From Lasiosphaeria ovina (lineage: Eukaryota; Ascomycota; Sordariomycetes; Sordariales; Lasiosphaeriaceae): a stretch of DNA of 64,000 nt. Position 1 is the stretch's first letter. Each line of letters opens with the position of its first letter. The notes beneath the pieces are model-generated. The model worked only from the letters and a program-made list of their open reading frames with translations. It was not told the origin of the DNA and made no database searches. The position numbers and the translations under genes were made by a program. Positions 21,532 through 33,191 of this stretch are shown here, piece by piece. The DNA lies in the NCBI GenBank assembly GCA_033439765.1, contig JAULSN010000011.1:62001-126000 (forward strand). Direction: 5' to 3'.

Positions 21532-24500
21532 CTACCAAATACGCCGAGCAACCATTTCGTACCTCGTGATATGGCTAAAGTCCTTTTCTTTCTCCTTTTC
21601 CGCCCCTTGGTCCGCTCGTCGCTCCTTTTCGCGGACTTTCTGCAGCCCCTTGGGATCATCCGCAAAGATCCAGCGTCGTCGGTCGTCCCCGACTTCTACC
21701 TGCCCGTAACCGCCAAGACGTCTGCCCTTGGCATCGTACGACTCCCTTTCCGCCTTCCCCGTGGCAATGGCATGCTCTTTTGCCTTCATGCGAGCGTACC
21801 GGTCGCGTGAGTAACGCAGGAGCACCATGCCAAGGAGAAGCTTGACGACGAGCAGCACCAGGAAGACGATCAGAAATACAACCACCATGGTGAGCGCAGC
21901 AATCACATCATCGCTGGTCCAGCGAAGCCAGAGACGCGTCGCCATCCCTTCCTCGCTCGAGTTTTCGCCGAGTCCTTCTGCATAGGGGTACCCGTAGACT
22001 GCACGGCCCAACGCATTGCGAATGATGTTATCAAGCCGGTCGAGGGCCGCTACCATGGCGGGCGAGGGCGTGGCAGACTCAACCGAGAGTGACGTTTGCG
22101 TTGAAGGTGGCAATGGCGTTGGCAGATGCGCAGCAAGAAACATATTGTAGATCTGGACCGAGGCTCGGATGAAAAGACACGACAGCGGTAATAGGGGTAA
22201 ACCAAGCCGACGAGTTAACGACGGGGTCGCAAAGGCCTGTATCTGTTAGCAAAGGCCGTAAAGGGCCGGGCAAAGCGACAAGGACGGGAACACGGGACAC
22301 CAGGTGCTAACGTTTGCATAGTAGTCCTTGCACAGGATATCCAATATCCTGCCATAGAAATTCGGTTTGATATTGTTGAACTTGTTGACGTAGGCGTGCT
22401 TGATCCAGTCGACAATCATCTCACTACCCAGCACGACAATGAAAGGAGACAGCACCTCCCCCGACCACAGCCACGACGGCAGAATCGTGAAACTTGCGGG
22501 GAGTATGGAAGCCGAATGCAGAGGAAAGCTGCTGGGCCCGTTGTCCTCACTCCCGGCCCCGGGAACGGACAAGCCACCAACTTCAACCACGTTGCGCATG
22601 CCAATGATGAGCAGCATGATCCAGAGCTGGAAGCGCTCCACGATATCGGCGCAGGCTAGCTGGAAGGTGTTCTCCTTCTCGAACCGCTTGAACACGGTGC
22701 TCTTGATCTCGACAAACTGACTACTAAGCAGAAGGGTCAAGAGAGCGTTCGAGTAGGAATTGACGGCAACGTTGAGTGCAATTACTTGGTAGAAAAGGAC
22801 GATGGCGTGCATGACGTTGTAGACGAGTGTCAGCAGGAACATGCCAAATGGCAGCATGACCTTTGAGCGGCCCAAGCTGTTTCTGGAGAGCGTCTCGGCA
22901 CTAAACAGGCACTCGACAATGTCCTGGCCCAGGGCGGAGAGAAGCCTGTCTCCGACTTCGAGCAAGTTGAATATGGCGTAAAGTTTCAGAGCCGATTGCG
23001 CTCGAATGAAGTGATACATGCGGCTCGCATCAAGGTACATGAGAGCGACGGAGCTGAAAATTATGATGGCGCCTTGGAGAAGATCTGCCTTGTGGTAAGA
23101 TGTCAGGTTTGAAGGACTCGACTTGGTCCGGCGGTGGCGGAGCGTCCCTGCAGACTTGGCGCCTGGCTTCTTGGACGAGGCAGTACCAACGTTGCTCAGG
23201 TGTGAACTCTCAACACGACGCGTTGCTGGCCGGTCGCTAGGAGCACTGATATTGGCCGCATTGACATTGGCTGTCTCCCGCACCCTGCTCCGGCTTCGCG
23301 ATTCCTCGGTCCGGGACGAGCCCTGGCTGCTCGCAGTCGATGATCTGGGGCGGCCACGGCGGCCACGGCGCCACATGCGTCCTACGCCGTTCCACACAAA
23401 TCCTACCAGCCAAAGAACCTCCTTGCCGATCAAATACATCCACCACCGCACCAGGACGGAGACAGCAATGCAAAACCTCATCGGCAAAACAGTAAACGTC
23501 CACAGCCAGGCGTCCAAGCAGGCCAGCGCGCCGAAGATCATTGTCCTTTCGAGAAATCCCGGGAGTAGCAAGACGTTCTTGAGGCGCTCAAGTTTGACGG
23601 CGCTTGATTCGTAAGGAAGATCGCTAGTGTAGGAGTGGTGGATGTACAGAGGACTTGGCCGTTGCCCCGCCAGCTCCAGCTGCAGCAAGGTCGGTATCGA
23701 CATGGGCGGAAGCGGGATCGACGGCGGTATGGGGGAGGGTGGCCGCGAATCGGGGGCGTCCTTGTCCTTTCGGGGAGGTACTGGAGCATTTGCCTTGGGG
23801 GGCAAGGGGAAGTTAGACTGGCCTTCGAGGTCGAGAGGGATGGGCCGAGGGAGTGGTTGGAAGGAATTGCGTCGGGCTGACGACCCCGGAGCGGTGGTAG
23901 ACTTGCGCCTGGTCGTAGGCGGCGTGGACAACGTCCTCGTCGATATGGTAGGTCTCCCCTCCTGCATCGGGCGCGTGCCATTGAAACTCAACAGGTCGGG
24001 CCCAAAGACCGAAAGGCCCAGGCTTCCCGTCTTGCCTGTCTCGACGAGGCCAGCGCTTAGCGGATAATCTGATACATGACGACCAGGGATGGAGGCTACA
24101 GGTAGTGATTCGGGAGCCGCCGTTAACTCTTGTATCTTGGACGCTGACAATCGCCTCACGGTCGGATCAAGGCCGCCAGTCTTCGTCCCTGGGCGGCCCT
24201 GAGTAGTAGCCCGCGCCGGCTCAGGCTCAACGCTGGGGCCTGGACTGGCGCTGGCGCCGCGGTCGAGGGTGGGGGAGCGGTCGGGGTCGAGATCGGGATC
24301 GGAAGAAGAGTCTCTCGGCCGCTCGTTGTCGCTGTTGCTTTCGCCAGACGGGTCTGGCGTAGGAACTCCGTTGGTCGGACTTGACACGGTCTTGTCATGG
24401 GCCGACCGCGGTTCCGGCCATCGAAGTAGCGGGTCATTTGCCGTCAGCATGGGGGAGGGGAGATGGGAGCCCAGTGACTGCAGTGCTTCCCTTCTCTGTT

Positions 24501-24624
24501 CCATCGCGGCCTCAGGTTTATCGGCACTCGGTTCAGCGCCGGCCGCAATGGCGGAGGCATTCTCGATGGCGGCATGGGAAGCCACCCCGACGTCGCTGTC
24601 ACCGCCTCGGGCAGTGCTGGTCAT
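21532..24624 (-). CDS. TAPT1/Emp65-family ER membrane protein
   Basis: Two exons on the minus strand (24624-22312 and 22236-21532) join in phase 0 to give 1,005 residues. The first ATG is at 24624; the open frame upstream begins only with GTG. The first 400 or so residues are disordered, Ser/Pro/Arg-rich and low in complexity. The family domain follows: PYESSAVKLERLKNVLLLPG, then FAIYNLLEVGDRLLSALGQD-like segments (the sequence here reads YAIFNLLEVGDRLLSALGQD), and SNALLTLLLSSQFVEIKSTV, with KRFEKENTFQLACADIVERF after it. At least six hydrophobic segments are present. Animal TAPT1 is a ciliary and Golgi/ER protein; yeast Emp65 works with Slp1 in folding of membrane proteins in the ER. The ER role here is inferred from Emp65. 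The C-terminus adds a further membrane helix and a charged coiled tail. Confidence 0.88.
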
Positions 24625-26166
24625 GGTTCGCCGTGCTGATGGGAGGCTACCTATGTTTGAACCATCGCAAATCGTATCGCTGGCTGTCACGTCGTTCGCC
24701 TGGGAAGTAGATTATCCGTAGATACGGAACTATTGCCAAGTCGGCCCGTCAACAATTGCGGCTGGTGCTCAAAGGACACCTTCCAGTGAAGCAACGAGTC
24801 GGAGTCTTGATCAGCCTCGCAGCTGCCCGCCCCTGGCAGTCCCGGCTTGGCAAAGTAACCGTTTTAGGTTCGGTCATCCGTAATACCGATATGTTACGTA
24901 CAGCCGGTGTATTGGAACGTAAGTCAACTGCCAAGTTACTGCCTACAGGCGTAGGACGTCAGTAATGACCTACCAGATAGCTGCGGAGCTCGTAATTCAC
25001 AAAGTTGTACATACGGTATTACAGAACTCGTCTCTCAAAAGATGACGTCTCTCCCAATGAATGCCACTCCCGAGAATCACGTATTCCGTATCCATGAACT
25101 AGACGGCATCAAACACGGACATTCTCCAGGCTCAAGGGTGTCGCGGTGTGTCGCTGACTAAAATCCCATGTCCATTGCGAGCGCTCGACAAAGCTGAATC
25201 CTTGAAGGCAACTTTTTGCGAGCAAAACTACCCCACCCTTTTTAGTTGCCGGAATGGTCCATCTATCAATTGGGCTTCGTTGTTCACACTTTTGGTGTAG
25301 AGCACCATGGATTGATGTAGATGGACATCGCAGTTTCTTGCACTGAATTAGATGGCATGGTAAGCTGACGTCTGAGAATTGGGATCGAAGCACGAAAGAC
25401 TCAGAGTTCTCGACAGTTCAAAAGGGGCTCTGAACGCTAAGATAATGGATGCCCTAATTATAACCGTTGTTCTCTTGTCGCCTCTGGATATTCCGATCAG
25501 AAAGAGACTGCAAATACCTCAGACTCCATTATTTGATCTTACAACATGGTTGATGTTATAGCAGCAGATCAAGCGAGACAAGAGGCAGCCAGCAGCTACA
25601 GCCACCGAATCGCCCCAACGAGTTGCCAAAAGACGCGCACCAAGCACTGAAGGGAAGATCACCGCAAGTCCCCGCGACATTTGCATGCCCGCCAGCCACC
25701 GGACGCCACGAACGCCACGGACATGAGACGGACGGGTTAATGTGTTTAAGAAACCAAAAGATGGCAAAAAAGACACTGCATATTCAGATTCGGACGAAAA
25801 TGGACGACGATTGCCTGAAGAATTTGCCCCCGGGAGACGGAAATGCAATTCTCGTCGGTTGGACATGCTTGTTCGAACCAGCACATCTGCATATCCCCGT
25901 CTACGCCTAAATAATCAGTTTGTCTTGGTGGGTAGGTAGTTCTGACCACCAGTGTATGATCAGTCAGCCCCTAGTTGGATGAAGGCACCCGAGATCTATT
26001 AGTAAGCCGGGAACCCACGATCTGAAGCTATGGATCAGGGCCAACTTTCTCATCTAAACCGACCAAAGACCACCAGCATAAAAGAAATACCAAGTGATCT
26101 TTTCCCCGGGTTCCGTCTCTTGGCCTTTCGTCGAAGTCAGCCACTCCCTGCAATACCACCCCAAAA
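24625..26166. other. Divergent intergenic region
   Basis: About 1.5 kb between the TAPT1-family gene (minus) and the zinc-cluster regulator (plus). Short open frames are present, but none shows a recognisable domain. It must hold both promoters. Confidence 0.5.
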
Positions 26167-28050
26167 ATGGCGGACCCAGATGGCGGGGTGACCCAGAAAC
26201 GGTGCTGGAATTGCCGATGTAAGTCGTTTCTATCACCAAAACAAAATAAAAAAACACTTTGCTCACCATTCTCCAGCTCGGAAGGTAGCATGCGACAGAG
26301 CAGTTCCTGCCTGCTTAAACTGTCAGCGACGTGGGCAAGATTGTCTAGGCTACGGCATCAAGCTCTCCTGGCCACGCGCCAACGACGAAAAGCGTGCGAC
26401 TCGCGGCGACAAGCATCACGTCCTGCCTATCCTCCCTGGAAACGCCGTCTTCATCAATGCGTCGAACCAAGACATCGAGGTCTGGAACAGCAGCCTGCAG
26501 ACTCGGGGCGACGCTCCCAAAGAACCATTGGCTATGACGTTTTCAGTTTCAGATATCCAAAGCACCAACAGACTAGCCGGTCAAGAGTTGGTCACAGCAA
26601 TCCCTCGTGGAATCCATACCGTGGGCCTGGCCGAGTTGGACCCCTTTCTTGACACACACAGTGGGTTTTCGCTTCCATCCGGCAAAGGGCAAACCAAAGC
26701 CACTGACCCACTGTCACAGAGTATAGTGCGCTCTCGCAAATTATCTCGACGTCATGCGAAGATATGAGTGATCTGTACAATCTCCTTATCAGAATGTCTC
26801 TCACCAGTGAAGCGCCGCCTGCGGTGGCTACACGCCACGCCATTGCCGCGCTATCCTATCAGCATCTCGAAAGACGACAAGAAGCTTTAGCTCACCACGG
26901 CAAGGCACTCAGTGCTCTGCAGGTTTCCATCGACAGCCTAAGCCAGCTCATGCCGCGAACTGATTCCGTGCAGGCATTCCAGGCGATGGCAGCAAGCATG
27001 CTACTGAACATCTACGAGGTAATTATTGCCGCTCGCGACTTCGGTGGGACTTGACGCAGACTGACGGCTTTCTCTAAAAGTCTCTGAATTTCGATGCCTC
27101 CTCACTAAGTTGGGCCATCTTCTTCTGCGGCGTTAAAAAGATTGCCAATCTCGTGCATCGTCCGCACACCACGTATGAGGGCGACCCTGCGCTGATTTTA
27201 GACTGGGTCTTTTACCACGACACCTTTTACAAGTTTAGCATTCGTCATTGGCCAAACAAAGAAGATCAGCAGGTGCAACTGGCCGCCCAGGAAAAGATTA
27301 TCTCCAAGGCGGTGTTCTCGCCCATGAGACAAATTGTACGTATTCCTTTGTCCACAGCAGCCGCTTGGAACTGTTTTTAATCTTGTGAACCTTGTCTGAT
27401 GTCTGTAGATTTTGAAATCATCCGGCTGTTCGCTGGAGATGCTCGACATTATCTGCCATGTCATTGATGCCGTGCGAGACCGTGACGACCCGAGCCATCT
27501 CAGCGCTGAGCACTTGGGCATCATCAGAACTCTCCAACTTCGCTTGGACCGAGTCAAACAGGTTCTTCGTCTTTCTAGCACTGATGCAAGGAGTCTAACT
27601 TCGGGGGAAGATAACGAGGAAGAAATCGGGGCAGAGAATCAAAAACCCCCGGCCCACCCCTGGGAGCAACGCGCCGATCTATATCGCCTGGCTGCATACA
27701 TCTACCTAGAGCGCATGGCACTCTGCCGCCCACGTGGCGATCCTAAAGTGGCCTCGCTCATTGATCAAGCAATGAGTTTGTTGAGTACTCTTGGCATCTG
27801 CGAGCGCCCTTGGCCAGTCTTTGTCATTGCTCTCGAGGCACGCACGGATGAAGAGCGCCGCAGTATCGTCGATCTTTTGGGGACAGCATCCGACTTGAAG
27901 CCGCTTGGCAGTATTCCTCTGCTGAAGCGCATGATCCATGCTGCATGGGTGCAGCAAGATCTTGGCCTGGGTGGGGATGGTGGCCTCGATCCATTGCCCG
28001 TGTACAATGCTGTCATCAGCGGGAACCGTGTTCCGCCTGCATTTACCTAA
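26167..28050 (+). CDS. Zn(II)2Cys6 transcription factor
   Basis: Five exons (26167-26218, 26277-26660, 26720-27018, 27081-27335, 27409-28050) close to 543 residues. The first intron splits the DNA-binding domain. Joined, it shows six cysteines with the spacing C-x2-C-x6-C-x6-C-x2-C-x6-C (CWNC, then RSRKVAC, DRAVPAC, LNC, QRRGQDC), a perfect binuclear zinc cluster with a basic RSRK loop. The remainder is helical and resembles the Fungal_trans_2 regulatory domain (for example MSDLYNLLIRM, LSYQHLERRQEALAHH, RADLYRLAAYIYLERM). It should bind CGG-type half-sites in the nucleus. Its targets are unknown. It lies about 5 kb before the siderophore genes with another gene between, so a link to them is not supported. 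Confidence 0.9.
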
Positions 28051-28865
28051 ACGGAATAAACCGTGGCATACCTAAGCACCTTCCTATTAGGTATACCGGA
28101 AACGTAAGCAGGCTGGTGCGTTGGTGGTTAAAAACATTCGAATTTTAGCTAGGTTACTTTGTAACCTTTGAATCGAAATACACATTCAAATCAAAAACCA
28201 TGTTTTTTACAAACAGAGCTGTCTAGTTGTCTCTTATTCACGCCTTACCTGGGGTAACTTAACTGAGGCTATGAATTCGCGTGTATGGCATTATCAAACA
28301 ATGATACGTTCAAACATCATTTTTTGTTGTGCTGTTCAATTGTTTGACATTTTGCTGTACCGCGGTAAATGCCTGTGTTAACCATTAATGTGTACGGGTG
28401 ATGGGCATGAGCCATTTCACTTTTGTGATAAATCTAAATCTAACTGTTGAAGTCCCTCCTCAAGGCAAGTCATATTGAGGCAGGCGAAATATTATATATC
28501 ATTTTTTGTTTGAGTTCCCTAAAGAGATTCCATTCAGGGTTTAGACTGGGTATAAATTTGCGCCCGACCAAACTAACAACCATGTTCCTTGTTGATTTGG
28601 TTTTATTGTGATGACTTCGCAAACTCGTAATATCTCCACTTCCGTTTCATTCCAGTTGAACCTTGCTGTTAAAATATTACAAATAAGAGCACAAAATAAG
28701 TATAATCATCCAATGCTAGCCGTGCCTGAAGCCAAGGAGAATCAATGGTAAGGAAATACTGTTGTTACAAGCCATCTTTGGGTCTCTCACAACTCAGGAG
28801 CTGGGTATCTGAGCTACATCAGCCCGTTCTTAATGAACTGGCATCTTGTTGATAGCCACCTGCCA
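28051..28865. other. AT-rich intergenic stretch
   Basis: About 815 bases between two convergent stop codons, rich in A and T, without a supported gene. A small hairpin lies at 28151-28167. Confidence 0.5.
28151..28167 (+). other. Perfect 7-bp stem with 3-base loop
   Basis: AGGTTAC, a TTT loop, and GTAACCT, 100 bases after the zinc-cluster gene's stop. It would sit in the 3' untranslated region. Fungal transcription does not need hairpin terminators, so this may be chance. Confidence 0.35.
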
Positions 28866-29801
28866 CTAGTGACATGTTACGTTGGCCTCTGGGTCGCCAT
28901 TGCCGCACCAGATGTATATCCGAGGAAACGCGCCAGATGCGTGACTTCTATAGCGTGGTTTGCACCACCACCCAACGGCCTTCGTTTTGTTTGCACAAAA
29001 TGTTACGCAACAGGTTGTGCTATCAGGAAGCCACACATAGCTAGTACAGTTCATCCCTAGATCGTGAAATCCCTCGTCACGAATAATCGCTGTGAATTTT
29101 CCCTCATAATCTGTCTCTGAAAACCCCTGGAAGGCGAGACCAGCTGAGATTGTTTGATTGTTGAGAAAGGTAGCCGTCGGAACATACGCTGACGTTCGTG
29201 TTGAGGCTAGGCTTTGTGTTGTAGTCACCGTGTGTGTGGCGCTACAGATTACAAGATTCTCGGCATTAATACCACGTCATGTAATTATCCAGCAAAATAC
29301 CACCACATACCTTATAACGCTGGCGGTCGCTGAACCGCTTGTTCCTGTGTTGCCCCTTGCTTTGGCGGCACCAACAACTCCACCCCCGACTGCCGCAGCA
29401 ATCACGACGACGGCAAGAACCGCTGCTAGAATAACACAAAAGGTTCGATGGCGAATACCGCATTTGTCCTGTTTTATGCCCTTGGTGTTGCCAATGGGAT
29501 TCGATATGTCTCCTTGGCCAGCAGGGAGAGAGTCCCATGGTATCGAGCTCACCGGATTGGGGGTGTTCTCAGTGTTTATCCATCTCTGCGACTCGCGGTG
29601 CCCATAGCTCTGCTCGGTGGGAATTTTGGGAGCATCGTCGTAAAATACTGCGTATTTGTCTCGGTCAGATACATATCGGTCCCGGGTTCCAACCTCCTCA
29701 GGTGAAAGAGCTAGCGGCGAGAAATCAAGGAAGGTGCCCAAAGGAAGTACGCCTGGGCTGGGGACGACCTCTGGGAGGTTCTCGTCGGCAGCGAAGCCCA
29801 T
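28866..29801 (-). CDS. Single-pass membrane protein of unknown function
   Basis: Two exons on the minus strand (29801-29311 and 29241-28866) give 288 residues. The N-terminal 110 or so residues are polar and contain PEVVPSPGV and DRDKYAVFYDDAPK, a tyrosine- and proline-rich cytosolic-type tail. One hydrophobic segment follows, FCVILAAVLAVVVIAAAVGG, flanked by CGIRHRT on the inner side. The outer part is Thr/Ser-rich (ATHTVTTTQSLASTRTS) and then forms a compact domain with at least seven cysteines (including TTCCVTFCANK, WWCKP, IWCGN). The layout of proline-rich tail, Gly/Ala/Val helix and Thr-rich stalk is common among unnamed ascomycete surface proteins. No family is recognised and no function is proposed. 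Confidence 0.72.
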
Positions 29802-31479
29802 AACAAGAGTGGCACGAGCAAGGGTTAGGGGAGTGAGGAGCCTGCGTTTGACAATCCTGGGTGCGGGATCAGAGTGATCGCGTCATCTTGGCGCCGATTG
29901 TAGAGCAGATGGATAAGATGTCAATGGCGTTTGGTCTAGGCCGATCTCGAAACGCAGGGATGCCCACAATGTTGTCGGCAAAAGGTGAGATGAAATTCTG
30001 GGGTCGGACCAGGATTCTAGCAGCTATACTTTTGAGTGTCCGCGGTTTGGTATTTACGCAAGGCACTGGGACCACACCTTACGAAATCGCTGCCATGCGC
30101 TCATCGCTGCGTTACTCTGGTTTTGGGACCGAACGGTCGAGTAAGACGGGGCAATGTTTGGCGGCCAGCCTCAGGGCAAAATCGGGCTTGTTTCCCCGTT
30201 TTAGCAACACTGCCCCAGAACTGGCCGGCAAGTAAATTGCAGCGCGCATTGTGTTTCATGGCACAAGGACTCCCATTCGTCCCTCTGGCCGAGCTGAATA
30301 AGGCGGGCGGGCGTCACCACATGGCTCGTTCATGCAAGGGCAGATGCCGAATTATCTCGATCGGTTTCTGGACCGGCCTGGATCTGTGGGCACACATAGG
30401 GGCTGGCCACCAGCGAACACCACCGGCACGGCGCAATCAAGATGCAGCTAATGTCATGTTCTTGCCGCCTTGTTTCAGGCAGCTACCACCGGTCGGAGTT
30501 GCACACATTGCGCCTCACGGATGTTTGTAAATTGCGATTGCGTGTGTGGTAAGGAGGTGAAAGTGCTCCAAGGTGTTCAAAGAATATTACAACGGGGTGG
30601 ACAAGCAATGAACTATAGGCTTTGGATACCTTGGGTATCTCATTCATGTCCTAGATGGTGGCGGCGGCGACGGAGAACGACCAAAAAACAGACCATAAAA
30701 AAAAAGCCGGTTCCGAGAATCTCATCCCGCATGTTCAATGTTGGTGGTCCCAAATCCGGCGTCTCTAAATCCCGGCCATAGCACGGGAGACGAGACGGCG
30801 GTTCAGGTGCAAACTGAACCCATCCACGGGGCTAAGCGACAAACAAGGCCGAGCCCGATGGGAAGGGGCGAAGCCGCGAAGGGCACCGACCCGAGCCAAG
30901 CAAATTTTGGCCGAGGTTCGTATTCTGGTCTGGCGGCAGGTGCGCTCTTACTGTGGGGCGCTGCTTGGCTTGTGGGGCGAGCTTCGTCAACCGCCAAGCA
31001 TAGCTGCACGGGGCAAGTAAAAGAACAGTCCCGTCTGCAATTCCATTCACCCATTCGGCTCGCTCCCAGATCAGGAATGAACTGAACCCAATCCCCTTTC
31101 TCCAACATGGAGCCCTTTGTAGTTCCGGTTGCATTGAACTTCTGCTGAATTTCCTGATGGGCTCAGCGGCACATTTTAAGGTACTGTAATTACCTTACCT
31201 AGGCAGATAATCCACCACACACAACACACAGCTGAGGCTCCCATCCCCGAGGACCGTGGAATCTGAATCTGGCAGGGTCATGGATATTCCAACCTGTCAT
31301 GCTGCAAACTTGGGAGCGGCCGAAGTCGGCTCAAAATGCATCTGTCGCCATCCTCGTCAAAAGCCAGCAATTTCGATGGTCCTGTGATGGGGGGGATGCA
31401 CGCACATACAGTAGTGCTGGCCCTGGGGTCTGGTCGTCCGATATTTCTTCTGCCAAGTCTCCAGCGATGCGACTTGATC

Positions 31480-31498
31480 TTATCAGATCATCAGATAA
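31480..31498. promoter_or_regulatory. Paired iron-responsive GATA sites
   Basis: Two ATCWGATAA motifs one base apart: ATCTGATAA on the minus strand (31480-31488) and ATCAGATAA on the plus strand (31490-31498). This nine-base motif is the published recognition sequence of the iron-responsive GATA repressors of siderophore genes (SreA, Fep1, SRE, Urbs1). They lie about 1.7 kb before the ornithine monooxygenase start. Binding here is inferred from the match. Confidence 0.65.
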
Positions 31499-32015
31499 TA
31501 GGCCGCAAGGTGCCCATCTCCCCACAAAATGCGCGGTGTGGGCACGCTAGTGCCAACTCGGTGGATATACCGGTAGGGATGCAACTGAGACCTTTTCTTG
31601 TCTTTCCCCTTTCTCTTCTTTCTCCCGCTCATGGCAATGCCAAGTTGGAAAACCCAGCTACTGCATAATGCCCCGCAGCAAGCGAGCAGGAGAGACAAAG
31701 AGCGGGATTTGATGGATGTTTGCTGGAGCCAGACGGGTTCAAGTTTGGGGTGCTGGCCCAGGACAAATTTTGCAATTACCTACCAAGGAGGTGGCCTGGC
31801 TAGGGCTGAACAACCCGTTGAAAAGCGGTTCTGCGTATGCCCTGGGCCGTGCCGTGATACTCATTGCCCACTCCTTAGGAGATAACATGGACTGCAGGCA
31901 TTCAGGAGGAACCGCAATTAGACGCTTGTCTCGAATGCCCGTCTGGGAAGGGTCACCTTGGAGAGTGCTGCGAGTGAGGCAGGTCAGGGAGAGCCTACAG
32001 GGGTGTTGTCATACG

Positions 32016-32024
32016 ATCTGATAA
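32016..32024 (+). promoter_or_regulatory. Iron-responsive GATA site
   Basis: A perfect ATCTGATAA, about 1.17 kb before the ornithine monooxygenase start codon. Confidence 0.6.
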
Positions 32025-32197
32025 ACAATTTCTGCCTCCCCGCTTCAAGAACCCTTACCAGCCGAGTACGACGCCGGAAGCGTCCGCTCATCGGAGCCAG
32101 AGGGAAACGGGCCGCCGAGGGAGGTGAGTGGCCACAACGGGCGGTCCACCATGCGTTTGCGCTGGCGTTGCCGGGGGCAAGGCCCCACTGATCCATC

Positions 32198-32206
32198 TTA
32201 TCAGAT
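32198..32206 (-). promoter_or_regulatory. Iron-responsive GATA site
   Basis: A perfect ATCTGATAA on the minus strand, about 1 kb before the ornithine monooxygenase start. A plain GATAAG core follows five bases on (32212-32217), which may extend the site. Confidence 0.62.
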
Positions 32207-33191
32207 CCTGAGATAAGGCCGATGCCGCTGGGGGCCCCCACCGCGCTGTGGAAAAAATCGCCACGGATGCACATCACTGGATCATCACTCGTCCTTATTG
32301 CCCCACCACGGCGCCATGCCTGGCATGTTGAGAGTCGAGATGCTGGTTCCGACGGCATATGGCGAACGTGTTTCAACGAAAATTCTGCTCCGTCCCCCAC
32401 TGGCGACAATTAAGTCGTGTCACCGGTTGCCAAAAGCAGAATGAGCTCCGCACGGGCACCTCAGCTCCCACACGACGGCAGGCAGATTGGAAAAGAAAGA
32501 CTCAGGTTCCAATGTGCCAAGTGGATAAGCCTTAATTTTATCCCCTGGCTCAAACCCCGCCGTCCGTGGTGGACGAGACGGAGGAAAACTGGACTCCGCA
32601 TCGATCCGAGCGCCAGGAACGGCCACTTTCGCCAGCAAGTCTTTCCGATATCTTCGATGCTGGGCCGCCTGGTAGACTTGGACTTGCCTGAGCTCGCCCG
32701 AAGCCCACTCTCCCTGAATGGCGACTGCAGTTGTTATCTAATTAACGCACCTCCCCTCCTCGCGTCCTCCTTTCCCGCTCAAGGAAATTTGCCTTCCATT
32801 CTCTCACACACACTTTCCCGCTCCTTCTTTCCGGATCATCCCACTACGGCAAACCGCAAACCTACGTCAACCATTGGCGGTAGTGCAGTGTGGGGAGACC
32901 ACCATTAGGTACCTTACCCGCTTCGACGCTTGCCCTGTACATAGTATTTGTACCTCGACTTGCAATAATTAAACCTTCTCTTCCTTATTTTCCCCTGAAA
33001 AAGGATAAAACAGAAGGAGCAACACGCCGCCCTTGTTTGACGCGCCGCGGACCGCACTAGCCCATTTCATCCAACCATTACCGCCCATTCCGGCCTCTTC
33101 TCTCCCGGCTTCCCGCGCGGCTTGACAGGTCAGGTCCTGGACACCACCCGTCTGCAAATACCGGATCAGAGTCCTGCGCCTGAAGACCGAC

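Larger units (their letters stand above)
29802..33191. other. 3.4-kb promoter region before the ornithine monooxygenase
   Basis: No gene can be supported on either strand. The stretch contains four perfect ATCWGATAA sites (listed separately), several single GATA cores (near 31205, 32212 and 33004), CT-rich tracts near 32750-32840, and a reverse CCAAT box at 32873-32877. A promoter this long is unusual for the window and fits a tightly controlled gene. Confidence 0.55.

Noticed and set aside
26167..28050. Zinc-cluster factor as the pathway regulator of the siderophore genes
   Set aside because: Another gene and over 5 kb separate them, and siderophore genes of this type are normally controlled by GATA and HapX factors; no evidence links them.
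30470..32908. Several 60-160 codon frames in the monooxygenase promoter
   Set aside because: They overlap on both strands without any family resemblance; the region is better read as regulatory DNA.
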